Made by a program: the position numbers and the translations under genes
The notes under the pieces: generated by a model
Databases searched by the model: none
Seen by the model: the letters and a program-made list of their open reading frames with translations, nothing else
Told to the model about the DNA's origin: nothing
Origin: DATLFA01 sp039934635
GTDB lineage: Bacteria; Actinomycetota; Acidimicrobiia; Acidimicrobiales; WLNW01
Length of the DNA: 12,455 nucleotides
Direction: 5' to 3'
Assembly (NCBI GenBank): GCA_039934635.1
Contig: JBDTLT010000159.1
Location: 1 to 12,455, forward strand
Shown here: positions 1 to 7,196 of the stretch, in pieces
Numbering within the stretch: the stretch's first letter is position 1
Layout: each line of letters opens with the position of its first letter

Positions 1-529
<529 letters not shown>

Positions 530-639
530 TGTTCTCCGCTCAGCGGGGCCGCTCGGGCCCGACTCACCTTCGCTCGTCCTCGATCCCATTCGGATGGATA
601 GCACCGAGATATGAGGATCTGATGAAGAGGCTGGCCCGG

Positions 640-654
640 TAGGTTACGCGAGTG
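640..654 (+). promoter_or_regulatory. Putative -10 box of a leaderless trpC promoter
   Basis: TAGGTT at 640-645 fits the actinobacterial -10 pattern TAnnnT and lies six bases before the GTG start of trpC, so transcription would start at or next to the start codon. No Shine-Dalgarno sequence lies at a useful distance: the nearest purine run, GAAGAGG at 624-630, is 21 bases away. No clear -35 box is visible. I saw no tryptophan-codon leader peptide or attenuator-like hairpin in the 122 bases between the divergent starts. Inference from spacing only. Confidence 0.45.
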
Positions 655-1452
655 GCCACCTACCTCGACCGCATACTCGTCGCCCATCGCGCCCGCGCCG
701 CGGCCGACAGACGTCCCTTGGCCGCACTCGTCGATGCGGCGCAGGCACTGCCGCCGGCGCGCGGCTTTCGCGCCGCGCTGATCGAATACGCCGATCGCGA
801 AGGCACGGCGGTCATCGCCGAAGTCAAGCGCCGGTCGCCGTCCAAGGGCGCGTTGGCCGTCGATCTCGATCCGCAGGTCTTGGCGCGGGCCTACGCCGCG
901 GGCGGAGCGGCGTGCCTGTCGGTTCTCACCGACGTCGACTTCTTCGGCGGCTCGCCGGCCGACCTGGCGGCCGCTCGCGCCGCGAGTGGCCGACCCGTGC
1001 TGCGCAAGGACTTCACCGTCGACGCCCGCGACGTGTGCGACGCCCGCCTCATGGGCGCCGACTGCGTCTTGCTGATCGCCGCGGCACTCGACGACGCGGA
1101 GCTCGTGGACTTTCATCAGCTCGCCCGCGAGATCGGCCTCGACGTGCTCGTCGAGATCCACGACGAAGCCGAGCTCGAACGGGCGCTGAGAGCCGAACCC
1201 GACCTCGTCGGTGTCAATCAGCGCGACCTCGTCACCTTCGAGGTCGACCAGGCTCGGGCCAAGCGCATGGCGCCGCTGATGCCCGCCGGTGTGGTGCGGG
1301 TCGCAGAGTCCGGCATCCGGGGCGCGGACGACGCAGCCGCCCTAACCGCCGCGGGCTATCACGCGCTGCTCGTGGGCGAGACGCTGGTGAAGTCGGGTGA
1401 TCCGGCCGCCGCGGTAAAAACTCTGCGCGTCGCTGCGCAACGCGAGAGGTAG
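652..1452 (+). CDS. trpC: Indole-3-glycerol phosphate synthase
   Basis: Converts 1-(2-carboxyphenylamino)-1-deoxyribulose-5-phosphate to indole-3-glycerol phosphate in the cytoplasm, the step before tryptophan synthase. The 266-residue protein is a monofunctional TIM barrel of normal length. Visible family motifs are VIAEVKRRSPSKG (E57, K59, S62), VLRKDF (K119), VEIHDE (E168), VNQRDL (N189) and VAESGI (E219, S220), which together match the known catalytic and phosphate-binding residues. The GTG at 652 is chosen because the N-terminus then has the usual length and because a -10-like box sits just upstream. It is the first gene of the operon; the trpF start lies two bases after its stop. Other anthranilate-branch genes (trpE, trpG, trpD) are not nearby. 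Confidence 0.97.
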   Translation: MATYLDRILVAHRARAAADRRPLAALVDAAQALPPARGFRAALIEYADREGTAVIAEVKRRSPSKGALAVDLDPQVLARAYAAGGAACLSVLTDVDFFGGSPADLAAARAASGRPVLRKDFTVDARDVCDARLMGADCVLLIAAALDDAELVDFHQLAREIGLDVLVEIHDEAELERALRAEPDLVGVNQRDLVTFEVDQARAKRMAPLMPAGVVRVAESGIRGADDAAALTAAGYHALLVGETLVKSGDPAAAVKTLRVAAQRER

Positions 1453-1453
1453 C

Positions 1454-2122
1454 GTGCGAGACCGCATGTTCGTGAAGATCTGTGGCCTCACCAACGAAGA
1501 CGACGCGCTGCTGTCGGTTGCCCTCGGCGCGGACGCGATCGGGTTCATGTTTGCGCCGTCGACTCGGCAACTACAACCGGTGCGGGCCCGCGACATCGTG
1601 CGCCGCCTGCCGCCCGAGGTGCTCACCGTCGGTGTGTTCCGTGACGAGTCGCGCCAACGGGTCGTCGACATCGTCAACCAGGTCGGCCTCAAGTGCGCGC
1701 AGCTGCACGGCCACGAGAGCGCGGCCGACACGTTGTGGATTCGCGAGCACGTGCCGTTCGTCATCAAGGCATTCGTGGCGGGTGATCCCCGGCTCGATCA
1801 GTTCGACGACTACGGCGCCGATGTGGCACTGATCGACTCGCAGACGCCGGGCTCGGGCAGGGTCTTCGATTGGTCATTGGCCGAAGGCGCCCCTCAACAT
1901 CGACGGGTGTTGCTCGCCGGAGGTCTGACGCCCGACAACGTGAGTGCGGCGGTGCGTCGGGTGCGACCGTGGGGAGTCGACGTGTCGACCGGCGTCGAAC
2001 GGGGGCCGGGCAGCAAAGACCCGATCAAGCTGCGGGAATTCATCGAGCGGGCCAAGGCCGCCGAAAAGAAGCCGTACCGCGGCATCGACGAAGAGCCCTA
2101 TGACTGGGAGGACGACGAGTGA
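1454..2122 (+). CDS. trpF: Phosphoribosylanthranilate isomerase
   Basis: Performs the Amadori rearrangement of N-(5-phosphoribosyl)anthranilate, supplying the TrpC substrate. The 222-residue TIM barrel has the catalytic cysteine in VKICGLT (C10), the general acid aspartate in VALIDSQTPGSG (D128), and the phosphate-binding stretches LAGGLTPDNV and GVDVSTGVERGPGSKD. The last motif has Thr where SSGVE is usual. The start could be GTG 1454 (GAGAGG four bases upstream) or ATG 1466, which would give the family-typical MFVKICGLT; the choice is uncertain. An acidic C-terminal tail of about 20 residues (ending DWEDDE) goes beyond the barrel, and its codons contain the GGGAGG ribosome-binding site of trpB. 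Its stop overlaps the trpB start by four bases (GTGA). Confidence 0.95.
   Translation: MRDRMFVKICGLTNEDDALLSVALGADAIGFMFAPSTRQLQPVRARDIVRRLPPEVLTVGVFRDESRQRVVDIVNQVGLKCAQLHGHESAADTLWIREHVPFVIKAFVAGDPRLDQFDDYGADVALIDSQTPGSGRVFDWSLAEGAPQHRRVLLAGGLTPDNVSAAVRRVRPWGVDVSTGVERGPGSKDPIKLREFIERAKAAEKKPYRGIDEEPYDWEDDE
2106..2111 (+). promoter_or_regulatory. Ribosome-binding site of trpB inside the trpF 3' end
   Basis: GGGAGG lies seven bases before the GTG at 2119. It supports that start over the ATG at 2137 and implies translational coupling across the GTGA overlap with trpF. Confidence 0.75.
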
Positions 2123-3294
2123 CCGATCCGTCGGTGATGGGCGAGCCGAGCTCGACGGGTCGCTTCGGCGAGTTCGGCGGACGGTTCGTACCCGAGACAT
2201 TGGTGCCCGCGTGCGTCGAGCTCGAAGCTGCGTTCCGCGAGGCGTGGGCCGATGCCTCCTTTCGCGCCGAGCTCGACACGTTGCTGCGCGATTATGCGGG
2301 CCGGCCGTCACCGTTGACGGTGGCCGATCGGCTCTCGAGTGAGATCGGTGCCCGAGTGCTGCTCAAGCGGGAAGATCTCAACCACACCGGTTCGCACAAG
2401 ATCAACAACGTGTTGGGCCAAGCCTTGTTGGCGCGGCGCATGGGCAAGCGGCGGCTCGTGGCCGAGACCGGTGCCGGACAACATGGGGTAGCGACCGCTA
2501 CGGCAGCGGCACTGTTCGGCATGGAGTGCGTCGTCTACATGGGCGACGTCGACATGGCGCGCCAGGCACTCAATGTTTTCCGCATGAAACTGCTCGGTGC
2601 AGAGGTGCGCCCGGCGAGCAGCGGCAGCCAGACCCTCAAGGACGCCGTCAACGAAGCGATGCGCGACTGGGTCGCCACCGTCGAGACGTCGCACTACTGC
2701 CTCGGCTCGGCGATGGGCCCGCATCCCTACCCGTGGATGGTGCGCGAGCTCCACCGCGTCATCGGCGACGAGGCGCGTGTGCAGTGCGAAGCGGTGCTCG
2801 GCGCCGGCCGCGTGCCCGACGTCGTCACGGCGTGCGTCGGCGGTGGGTCCAACGCCATCGGCATCTTCTCCGGCTTCGCCGACACCACCGCTGAGTTGGT
2901 GGGTGTGCAGCCGGCCGGTGGCGCGGCGATCGGTCACGGTGCGCCCGGCATCGTGCACGGCTCGCTCTCGTATCTCCTCCAAGACGAGTGGGGCCAGGTG
3001 ACCGAAGCCGAATCGATCTCGGCCGGTCTCGACTATCCCGGCGTCGGCCCCGAGCATTCGTACCTGCACGCCATCGGCCGGGCGCGCTACGAGTTGGTCA
3101 CCGACGCCGAAGTGATCGACGCGTTCCAGTTGCTCTCGCGCACCGAAGGCATCATCCCGGCGCTCGAGCCGGCGCACGCCATCGCGTGGATATCGCGCGA
3201 TCGTGCGGCGTTGGCGGGCAAGACGGTGCTCGTCAACCTGTCGGGGCGCGGCGACAAAGACGTCGCCCAGATGATGGAGATCCTCGACCTGTGA
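2119..3294 (+). CDS. trpB: Tryptophan synthase beta chain
   Basis: PLP enzyme that condenses indole with L-serine to make tryptophan, working as an alpha2-beta2 complex with TrpA. The 391-residue protein shows the family landmarks: PLP-binding K94 in HTGSHKINN, catalytic E117 in ETGAGQHG, the phosphate-binding GGGSNA, the loop GLDYPGVGPEHSYL, and NLSGRGDKD near the C-terminus. It is slightly short. Between VQPAGG and PGIVHGS it lacks about eight residues that mycobacterial and enteric TrpB have in the GxxTGxHAAxxxxG loop; the deletion is in frame and all listed catalytic motifs are intact, so the enzyme is probably active. The start overlaps trpF and the stop overlaps trpA, both by four bases (GTGA). 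Confidence 0.97.
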   Translation: MTDPSVMGEPSSTGRFGEFGGRFVPETLVPACVELEAAFREAWADASFRAELDTLLRDYAGRPSPLTVADRLSSEIGARVLLKREDLNHTGSHKINNVLGQALLARRMGKRRLVAETGAGQHGVATATAAALFGMECVVYMGDVDMARQALNVFRMKLLGAEVRPASSGSQTLKDAVNEAMRDWVATVETSHYCLGSAMGPHPYPWMVRELHRVIGDEARVQCEAVLGAGRVPDVVTACVGGGSNAIGIFSGFADTTAELVGVQPAGGAAIGHGAPGIVHGSLSYLLQDEWGQVTEAESISAGLDYPGVGPEHSYLHAIGRARYELVTDAEVIDAFQLLSRTEGIIPALEPAHAIAWISRDRAALAGKTVLVNLSGRGDKDVAQMMEILDL

Positions 3295-4076
3295 GTGCGA
3301 CCCTCGAGTCCCACCTGCGCGCGGCCCGTGCCGCCGGGCGCAAGACGTTGCTGCCCTATATCACCGGCGGCTACGACGAGGGTTGGGTCGACTACCTGCG
3401 CGCCGCCGCCGACGCGGGTGCCGATGCCTTCGAGATCGGTATCCCGTTCAGTGACCCGGTGATGGACGGCACCACCATCCAGATCGCGAGTGATCGTGCG
3501 CTCAAGCGGGGCACGACGCCGCAGTCGGTGCTCGATGACGTGCGCCGCGCCGACATCGGCGTGCCGCTGATCGCCATGACCTACGCCAACATCGCGTACC
3601 ACGCGGGCTACGAACGGTTTGCCTACTGGCTGGCGGAGGCGGGCGTGTGCGCGGCCATCCTTCCCGACATTCCGCTCGAAGAGATCGGTCCGTGGGCCGA
3701 GGCCGCCGACCGCGCCGGCATCGAGACCGTGTTGCTCGCGGCACCGACGGCGCCCGACGAACGCTTGCCGCGCATCTGCGCCCGTGCCCGGGGTTTCGTC
3801 TACGGCGTCGGCCTACTCGGCGTCACCGGTGTGCGGGCCGAGCTCGCGGCCAGCGCCGAGCTCATCGCCAAGCGGCTCAAGGCGGTGACCGACACGCCCG
3901 TCATCGTGGGCGTCGGCGTGAGCACCCCGCAGCAAGCAGTGCAGGTCTGCCGCAGCGCCGACGGTGTCGTGGTCGGCTCGGCAATGGTGCAGCGTATGGT
4001 CGACGGTGCCGGCCCCGAGGGCGTGGCGGCGCTGGTGCGCGACTTTCGCGCCGCACTCGACGGTGCGCGTGGCTGA
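3291..4076 (+). CDS. trpA: Tryptophan synthase alpha chain
   Basis: Cleaves indole-3-glycerol phosphate to indole and glyceraldehyde-3-phosphate and channels indole to TrpB. The 261-residue TIM barrel contains catalytic E48 in FEIGIPFSDP and D59 in DPVMDGTTIQ, then YANIAYHAGYERF, PDIPLEE, VYGVGLLGVTG and VGVGVSTPQQA, and the phosphate-binding VVVGSAMV. The DPVMDG variant of the more common DPLADG keeps the catalytic Asp. The GTG at 3291 is chosen because it gives the expected N-terminus and a GTGA overlap with trpB; the same frame is open further upstream, but that part is antiparallel noise within trpB. GGAG at 3276-3279 may act as a distant ribosome-binding site. Its 3' end overlaps the start of the globin gene. 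Confidence 0.96.
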   Translation: MSATLESHLRAARAAGRKTLLPYITGGYDEGWVDYLRAAADAGADAFEIGIPFSDPVMDGTTIQIASDRALKRGTTPQSVLDDVRRADIGVPLIAMTYANIAYHAGYERFAYWLAEAGVCAAILPDIPLEEIGPWAEAADRAGIETVLLAAPTAPDERLPRICARARGFVYGVGLLGVTGVRAELAASAELIAKRLKAVTDTPVIVGVGVSTPQQAVQVCRSADGVVVGSAMVQRMVDGAGPEGVAALVRDFRAALDGARG

Positions 4077-4470
4077 CGACGCCGCGCCCACGACGGTCTA
4101 CGGACTCGTCGGTGAGCAGTTCTTCGTCGAACTCGTCGAGCGCTTCTACGAAGGCGTGGCCGGCGATGCCCTGTTGCGGCCGCTGTATGCGAATCAGGAC
4201 TTCACCGACGCCAAGGCGAGGCTGTGCGGGTTCCTGGTGCAGTACTGGGGCGGTCCCGCCGACTACAGCGCAGCGCGTGGTCATCCCCGGTTGCGCATGC
4301 GCCACGCGCCGTTCGTCATCGGCCCGACACAACGCGACGCGTGGATGGCGCATATGACGCTGGCCGTCGACGAAACCGTCGACAACTACGGGTTCCCGCC
4401 GGCGCTGGCGCAGATCTTTCACGACTACTTCGCCGGCGCGGCGACCCACTTGCTGAATTCCGACAGCTGA
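4069..4470 (+). CDS. glbO: Group II truncated haemoglobin (trHbO type)
   Basis: A 133-residue haem protein closely matching mycobacterial trHbO (GlbO), a cytoplasmic globin linked in the literature to oxygen, nitric oxide or peroxide chemistry. Key residues are visible: Tyr B10 (Y27 in ERFYEGV), Tyr CD1 (Y40 in RPLYANQ), the QYWGGPADYS helix, proximal His F8 (H79 in GHPRLRMRHAPF) and Trp G8 (W92 in RDAWMAHM). The Tyr at CD1 is the trHbO hallmark. The GTG at 4069 or the GTG at 4063 may be the start; both lie inside the trpA 3' end and neither has a clear ribosome-binding site, so translation is likely coupled to trpA. It is the last gene of the trp transcript, followed by a terminator-like hairpin. 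Whether it serves tryptophan synthesis is unknown. Confidence 0.92.
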   Translation: MADDAAPTTVYGLVGEQFFVELVERFYEGVAGDALLRPLYANQDFTDAKARLCGFLVQYWGGPADYSAARGHPRLRMRHAPFVIGPTQRDAWMAHMTLAVDETVDNYGFPPALAQIFHDYFAGAATHLLNSDS

Positions 4471-4545
4471 CCCTGCTCACCCATCCATCTGTCTATTGGT
4501 ATTAATTACTGCCCTTTCAGTGGACTCTGCACGCTACGGGCAGTG

Positions 4546-4584
4546 CCTGGCACCACACGCTGCGTGGGGTGACCAGGTATTTCT
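4546..4584 (+). terminator. Terminator-like hairpin after the trp-globin operon
   Basis: CCTGG-CACC-A-CACG pairs with CGTG-G-GGTG-A-CCAGG around a CTG loop, giving about 13 base pairs with one A/G mismatch and one bulged A. TATTTCT follows directly. It lies 75 bases after the globin stop and just before the likely HU promoter, where a rho-independent terminator is expected. The T-run is short and interrupted, so termination efficiency is uncertain. Confidence 0.55.
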
Positions 4585-4594
4585 CGGGTGATGC

Positions 4595-4623
4595 TTGACT
4601 TGGAGGGCGCTGTCCACTGGCCT
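4595..4623 (+). promoter_or_regulatory. Candidate promoter of the HU-led gene run
   Basis: TTGACT at 4595-4600 resembles a -35 box. With a 17-base spacer the -10 position holds TGGCCT (4618-4623), which matches only the outer T residues of TAnnnT. It would give an untranslated leader of roughly 35 bases before the HU start. Its position between a terminator and the first gene supports it; the weak -10 box argues against it. Confidence 0.3.
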
Positions 4624-4651
4624 TGTCCGGACCCCGCGTCCGCTGGGTCGG

Positions 4652-4657
4652 AAGGAG
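4652..4657 (+). promoter_or_regulatory. Ribosome-binding site deciding the HU start
   Basis: AAGGAG ends six bases before the GTG at 4664. It fixes the start there, not at the in-frame ATG-type start 69 bases upstream, which would add a 23-residue tail foreign to the family. Confidence 0.85.
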
Positions 4658-4663
4658 AAGGCC

Positions 4664-4942
4664 GTGAACAAGTCCGAGCTTGTGGCCGTAATGGCCGACA
4701 AAGCAGGTGTTTCGGCGAAGCAGGCGGGGGATTGTCTCGACGCCTTTTTCGATGTGGTTGCCGATGTCGCCCAAAAGGGCACCGAGAAGTTGACCATCCC
4801 GGGATGGCTCATCGTCGAACAACGTTCCAGCGCGGCACGCGTCGTGCGCAAGCCCGGGAGCACCGAGATGGTGAACGTCCCGGCCAAGAAGACCGTCAAG
4901 CTGAGCGCGGGGTCCAAGCTCAAAGCTGCGGCAAACAGCTAG
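4664..4942 (+). CDS. hup: HU-family nucleoid DNA-binding protein (divergent)
   Basis: Small basic protein of 92 residues that should bind and bend DNA as a dimer in the nucleoid. The N-terminal half is clearly HU: NKSELVAVMADKAGVSAKQA, then the AFFDVVADVAQKG helix. The beta-arm half is divergent: where HU normally reads GFGxF this protein has PGWLIVEQR (P46-R54), and the arm tip RNPxTGE is replaced by RKPGSTEM, although the intercalating proline (P64) is kept. The C-terminal strand and helix (VKLSAGSKLKAAA) are present, with no long lysine/alanine tail of the mycobacterial HupB kind. A strong ribosome-binding site sets the GTG start. bcp begins 11 bases after its stop, so it likely heads a five-gene transcript. 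Confidence 0.88.
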   Translation: MNKSELVAVMADKAGVSAKQAGDCLDAFFDVVADVAQKGTEKLTIPGWLIVEQRSSAARVVRKPGSTEMVNVPAKKTVKLSAGSKLKAAANS

Positions 4943-4953
4943 GGCCGCGCTAC

Positions 4954-5424
4954 ATGGCCAAGAGTGTGGTGTTGAAGGCTGGCGACAAGGCGCCAGCCTT
5001 CGCACTCAAAGACCAATCCGATACGACCGTGAAGTTGTCGGCCTACAAAGGTCGCAAGGTGTTGATCTTCTTCTACCCGAAGGCCGACACACCTGGTTGC
5101 ACCGCGCAGGCCTGCGGGTTGCGCGATATCGCCGCCGAAGTCGGCGACACCGCGATCCTCGGCATCAGCCCCGACCTTCCCGCGAAGCAACAGAAATTCG
5201 ACACCAAGTATTCGCTCGGCTATCCGTTGCTGTCCGACGCGGATCACGCAGTGGCCGAGGCCTACGGCGTGTGGGGCGAAAAGAAGAACTACGGCAAGGT
5301 GTACATGGGCATCGTGCGCTCAGCGTTCCTCGTCGACGAAGCGGGCAAGCTCAGCGGGGTTTGGTACAAGGTCAGCCCCAAGGACACGCCCACCAACTTG
5401 CTCGACGCGCTCGCCGCCAAGTGA
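4954..5424 (+). CDS. bcp: Thioredoxin-dependent thiol peroxidase (Bcp/PrxQ)
   Basis: Reduces hydrogen peroxide and organic hydroperoxides using thioredoxin as electron donor. The 156-residue thioredoxin fold has the Bcp signature FFYPKADTPGCTAQACGLRD, with peroxidatic C49 and resolving C54 separated by four residues as in typical two-Cys Bcp proteins. It also has the usual GISPD, YPLLSD, GVWGEK and VRSAFLVDEAGK segments. The ATG at 4954 gives the normal N-terminus (KAGDKAPAFAL), with AGGG nine bases upstream. The open frame continues further upstream, but that part lies inside the HU gene in another phase. The next gene starts eight bases after its stop, in operon-like spacing. Confidence 0.95.
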   Translation: MAKSVVLKAGDKAPAFALKDQSDTTVKLSAYKGRKVLIFFYPKADTPGCTAQACGLRDIAAEVGDTAILGISPDLPAKQQKFDTKYSLGYPLLSDADHAVAEAYGVWGEKKNYGKVYMGIVRSAFLVDEAGKLSGVWYKVSPKDTPTNLLDALAAK

Positions 5425-5431
5425 TCGGTTC

Positions 5432-5869
5432 GTGACCGGCGCGATGGCACTGCCCCGTCCCATCGACGTGTTGCCGCATCGACCACCGTTCTTGTTCGTC
5501 GACGAGGTGACCGAGTTGGTGGCGGGGCAATCGGCCAAGGGCTACTGGAACCTCAGCGGCGACGAGGCCTTCTTTGCCGGGCATTTCCCCGGCCGACCGA
5601 CCTTGCCCGGCGTCTTGATGTGCGAATCGATCGCACAACTCGGCGCGTACGCCGTACTCACCGACGAGCGCTACGCCGGCAAACTGCCGCTGTTCGGTGG
5701 CCTCGACAGTGCGCGGTTCCGCCGCCAGGCCGGCCCCGGCGACACGCTCGAGCTCGAAGTCGTGCTCGCCCGGATGTCGTCGCGCGCGGGCCGTGGCAGC
5801 GGTCGGGCGCTCGTCAACGGCGAACTAGCCTGCGAGTGCGAGCTGTTGTTCGTGCTCGTGAATGGGTGA
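5432..5869 (+). CDS. fabZ: 3-hydroxyacyl-ACP dehydratase, FabZ type
   Basis: Hot-dog-fold enzyme expected to dehydrate (3R)-hydroxyacyl-ACP to trans-2-enoyl-ACP in fatty-acid elongation. The 145-residue protein has the FabZ start motif LPHRPPFLFVDEV, the active-site helix GHFPGRPTLPGVLMCESIAQ with catalytic H51 and E65, and FGGLDSARFRRQAGPGD. GTG 5432 and ATG 5444 are both possible starts; neither has a strong ribosome-binding site. It is not part of the fab operon, which runs on the opposite strand about 1.6 kb to the right and has no dehydratase, so it may supply that step. ogt follows after six bases. Function in fatty-acid synthesis is inferred from family; a polyketide or other acyl-ACP role is possible. 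Confidence 0.9.
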   Translation: MTGAMALPRPIDVLPHRPPFLFVDEVTELVAGQSAKGYWNLSGDEAFFAGHFPGRPTLPGVLMCESIAQLGAYAVLTDERYAGKLPLFGGLDSARFRRQAGPGDTLELEVVLARMSSRAGRGSGRALVNGELACECELLFVLVNG

Positions 5870-5875
5870 TGCGCG

Positions 5876-6403
5876 ATGAACGTCGACTGGTGTGAACTCG
5901 CGACACCGTTCGGCCCGCTGCAACTCGCCGCGACCGACGTCGGTGTCGTTGGCGTCTGGTTCGGCTCGGCCGATGATGCGCTCGCGGCGTTGGCGCGCGA
6001 TATCCACGACGTCACCTTCGGCGAAGACGGTCCCCGCGTCGCTCTCGCTCGCACCCAAGTCGAGGAGTACCTCCGCGGTGAACGGCAGCGCTTCGACCTT
6101 GTGCTCGATTGGCGGCGCAGCAAAGGTTTCCGCTTGCGAGTGTTGCAAGAACTCGCCACCGTGCCCTTTGGCGTGACCGTGAGCTACGGCGAGTTGGCGC
6201 GCCGCTCGGGCAGCCCCTCCGCGACCCGCGCCGTCGGCAGCGCCATGGCGACCAACCCGCTGCCGGTGATCGTGCCGTGCCACCGCGTGGTGCGCCGTGG
6301 GGGAGCGATCGGTGGCTTCGCCGGCGCGCGCAATGCGATCGACACCAAACAGTGGCTCCTCACGCACGAGGGAGTGCTCACGCCGTTCGCGGCGACTCGA
6401 TGA
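5876..6403 (+). CDS. ogt: Methylated-DNA--protein-cysteine methyltransferase
   Basis: Suicidal repair protein that moves alkyl groups from O6-alkylguanine (and O4-alkylthymine) in DNA to its own cysteine. The 175-residue protein has an N-terminal ribonuclease-H-like part (about 1-85) and the C-terminal catalytic domain. The latter has FRLRVLQELATVPFG, VSYGELARRSG (Y104), the arginine finger in ATRAVGSAM (R118), and NPLPVIVPCHRVV with acceptor C135, followed by GGFAGA. There is no Ada-type AraC domain, so it is an Ogt/AGT form. The ATG at 5876 lies six bases after the fabZ stop. Its stop overlaps the next start (ATGA), indicating translational coupling. Confidence 0.95.
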   Translation: MNVDWCELATPFGPLQLAATDVGVVGVWFGSADDALAALARDIHDVTFGEDGPRVALARTQVEEYLRGERQRFDLVLDWRRSKGFRLRVLQELATVPFGVTVSYGELARRSGSPSATRAVGSAMATNPLPVIVPCHRVVRRGGAIGGFAGARNAIDTKQWLLTHEGVLTPFAATR

Positions 6404-7179
6404 CCACGCTCGCATGCGACGACAGCGGCGGTGATCGCCGGCACGCGCTGCTGTTGGTGCACGGGTTCACGCTCGACCGCCACGTGTGGGACGACGTCGT
6501 GCCCGCGCTGGCAGCCGACTCGAGAGTGATCTGTCCCGACCTGCGCGGCTTCGGTGATTCGCCGCCCCCTGTCGAAGGCGAGCCCTATACCCATGCCGAC
6601 GATCTCGCCGCACTGCTCGACGAGCGAGGCATCGACGACGTCGTCGTCGTCGGTTTGTCGATGGGCGGCTGGGTCGCCACCGAGTTCACGCTCACCTACC
6701 CGGCGCGCGTCCGCGGGCTCGTGCTCGTCGACGCCGTGGTGCGCAACCATCCGTTTCCGTTCGGGTGGAACAAGCACATCGGCGCCGTCTATCGCCGCGG
6801 GCGTCAGCACGGCCGGGACGCCGCCATAGCGCTGTGGCTCGACGACGACCTCTTCGCCTTCGAACGGTCGCGGCCCGCCTTGGCTCTGCGCCTGCCTGCC
6901 CTCGTCGCCAACTACGGCGGATATCACTTGTTGCACGACGACCCGCATCCCGCGATGGACCCGCCCGCCCTCGACCGATTGTCGGAGATCGCGGTGCCCG
7001 CGCTCGTCATCGTCGGCGAGCACGATCTGCCCGACTTCCACGCGATGTCCACCACGCTGTCGACCGACATCCCCGGCGCGGTGCATTACGTGCTTGCCGG
7101 CGCCGGACATCTCGCGCATCTCGCCGCGCCCGACGAGTTCGTACGACTGCTGCGTGACTTCGTTCGCAACGTCGAGTAG
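6400..7179 (+). CDS. Alpha/beta-fold hydrolase
   Basis: A 259-residue alpha/beta hydrolase of unknown substrate. The oxyanion-hole strand reads LLLVHGFTLD. The nucleophile elbow is VGLSMGG with S87, the acid is D209 in VGEHDLPDF, and the base is H237 in GAGHLAHL, giving a complete Ser-Asp-His triad. PDLRGFGDS (about 46-54) is the usual loop of the hydrolase/esterase and haloperoxidase-like group. No signal peptide or membrane segment is visible, so it should be cytoplasmic. The ATG at 6400 overlaps the ogt stop by four bases. It ends the plus-strand run and converges on the minus-strand genes. The family is too broad to name a reaction. Confidence 0.88.
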   Translation: MTTLACDDSGGDRRHALLLVHGFTLDRHVWDDVVPALAADSRVICPDLRGFGDSPPPVEGEPYTHADDLAALLDERGIDDVVVVGLSMGGWVATEFTLTYPARVRGLVLVDAVVRNHPFPFGWNKHIGAVYRRGRQHGRDAAIALWLDDDLFAFERSRPALALRLPALVANYGGYHLLHDDPHPAMDPPALDRLSEIAVPALVIVGEHDLPDFHAMSTTLSTDIPGAVHYVLAGAGHLAHLAAPDEFVRLLRDFVRNVE

Positions 7180-7196
7180 AGCGCGTAGCGCCCGCG

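Noticed and set aside
530..651. Trp attenuator or T-box leader before trpC
   Set aside because: No short open frame with Trp codons, no T-box-like sequence and no terminator/antiterminator pair visible in these 122 bases.
2308..3177. 289-codon minus-strand open frame opposite trpB
   Set aside because: Shadow of trpB in high-G+C DNA; rich in Arg/His/Ala and unlike any family I recognise.
4595..4663. N-terminal extension of HU from an upstream ATG-type start
   Set aside because: The extension is unlike HU, overlaps the candidate -35 box, and the strong AAGGAG points to the GTG at 4664.
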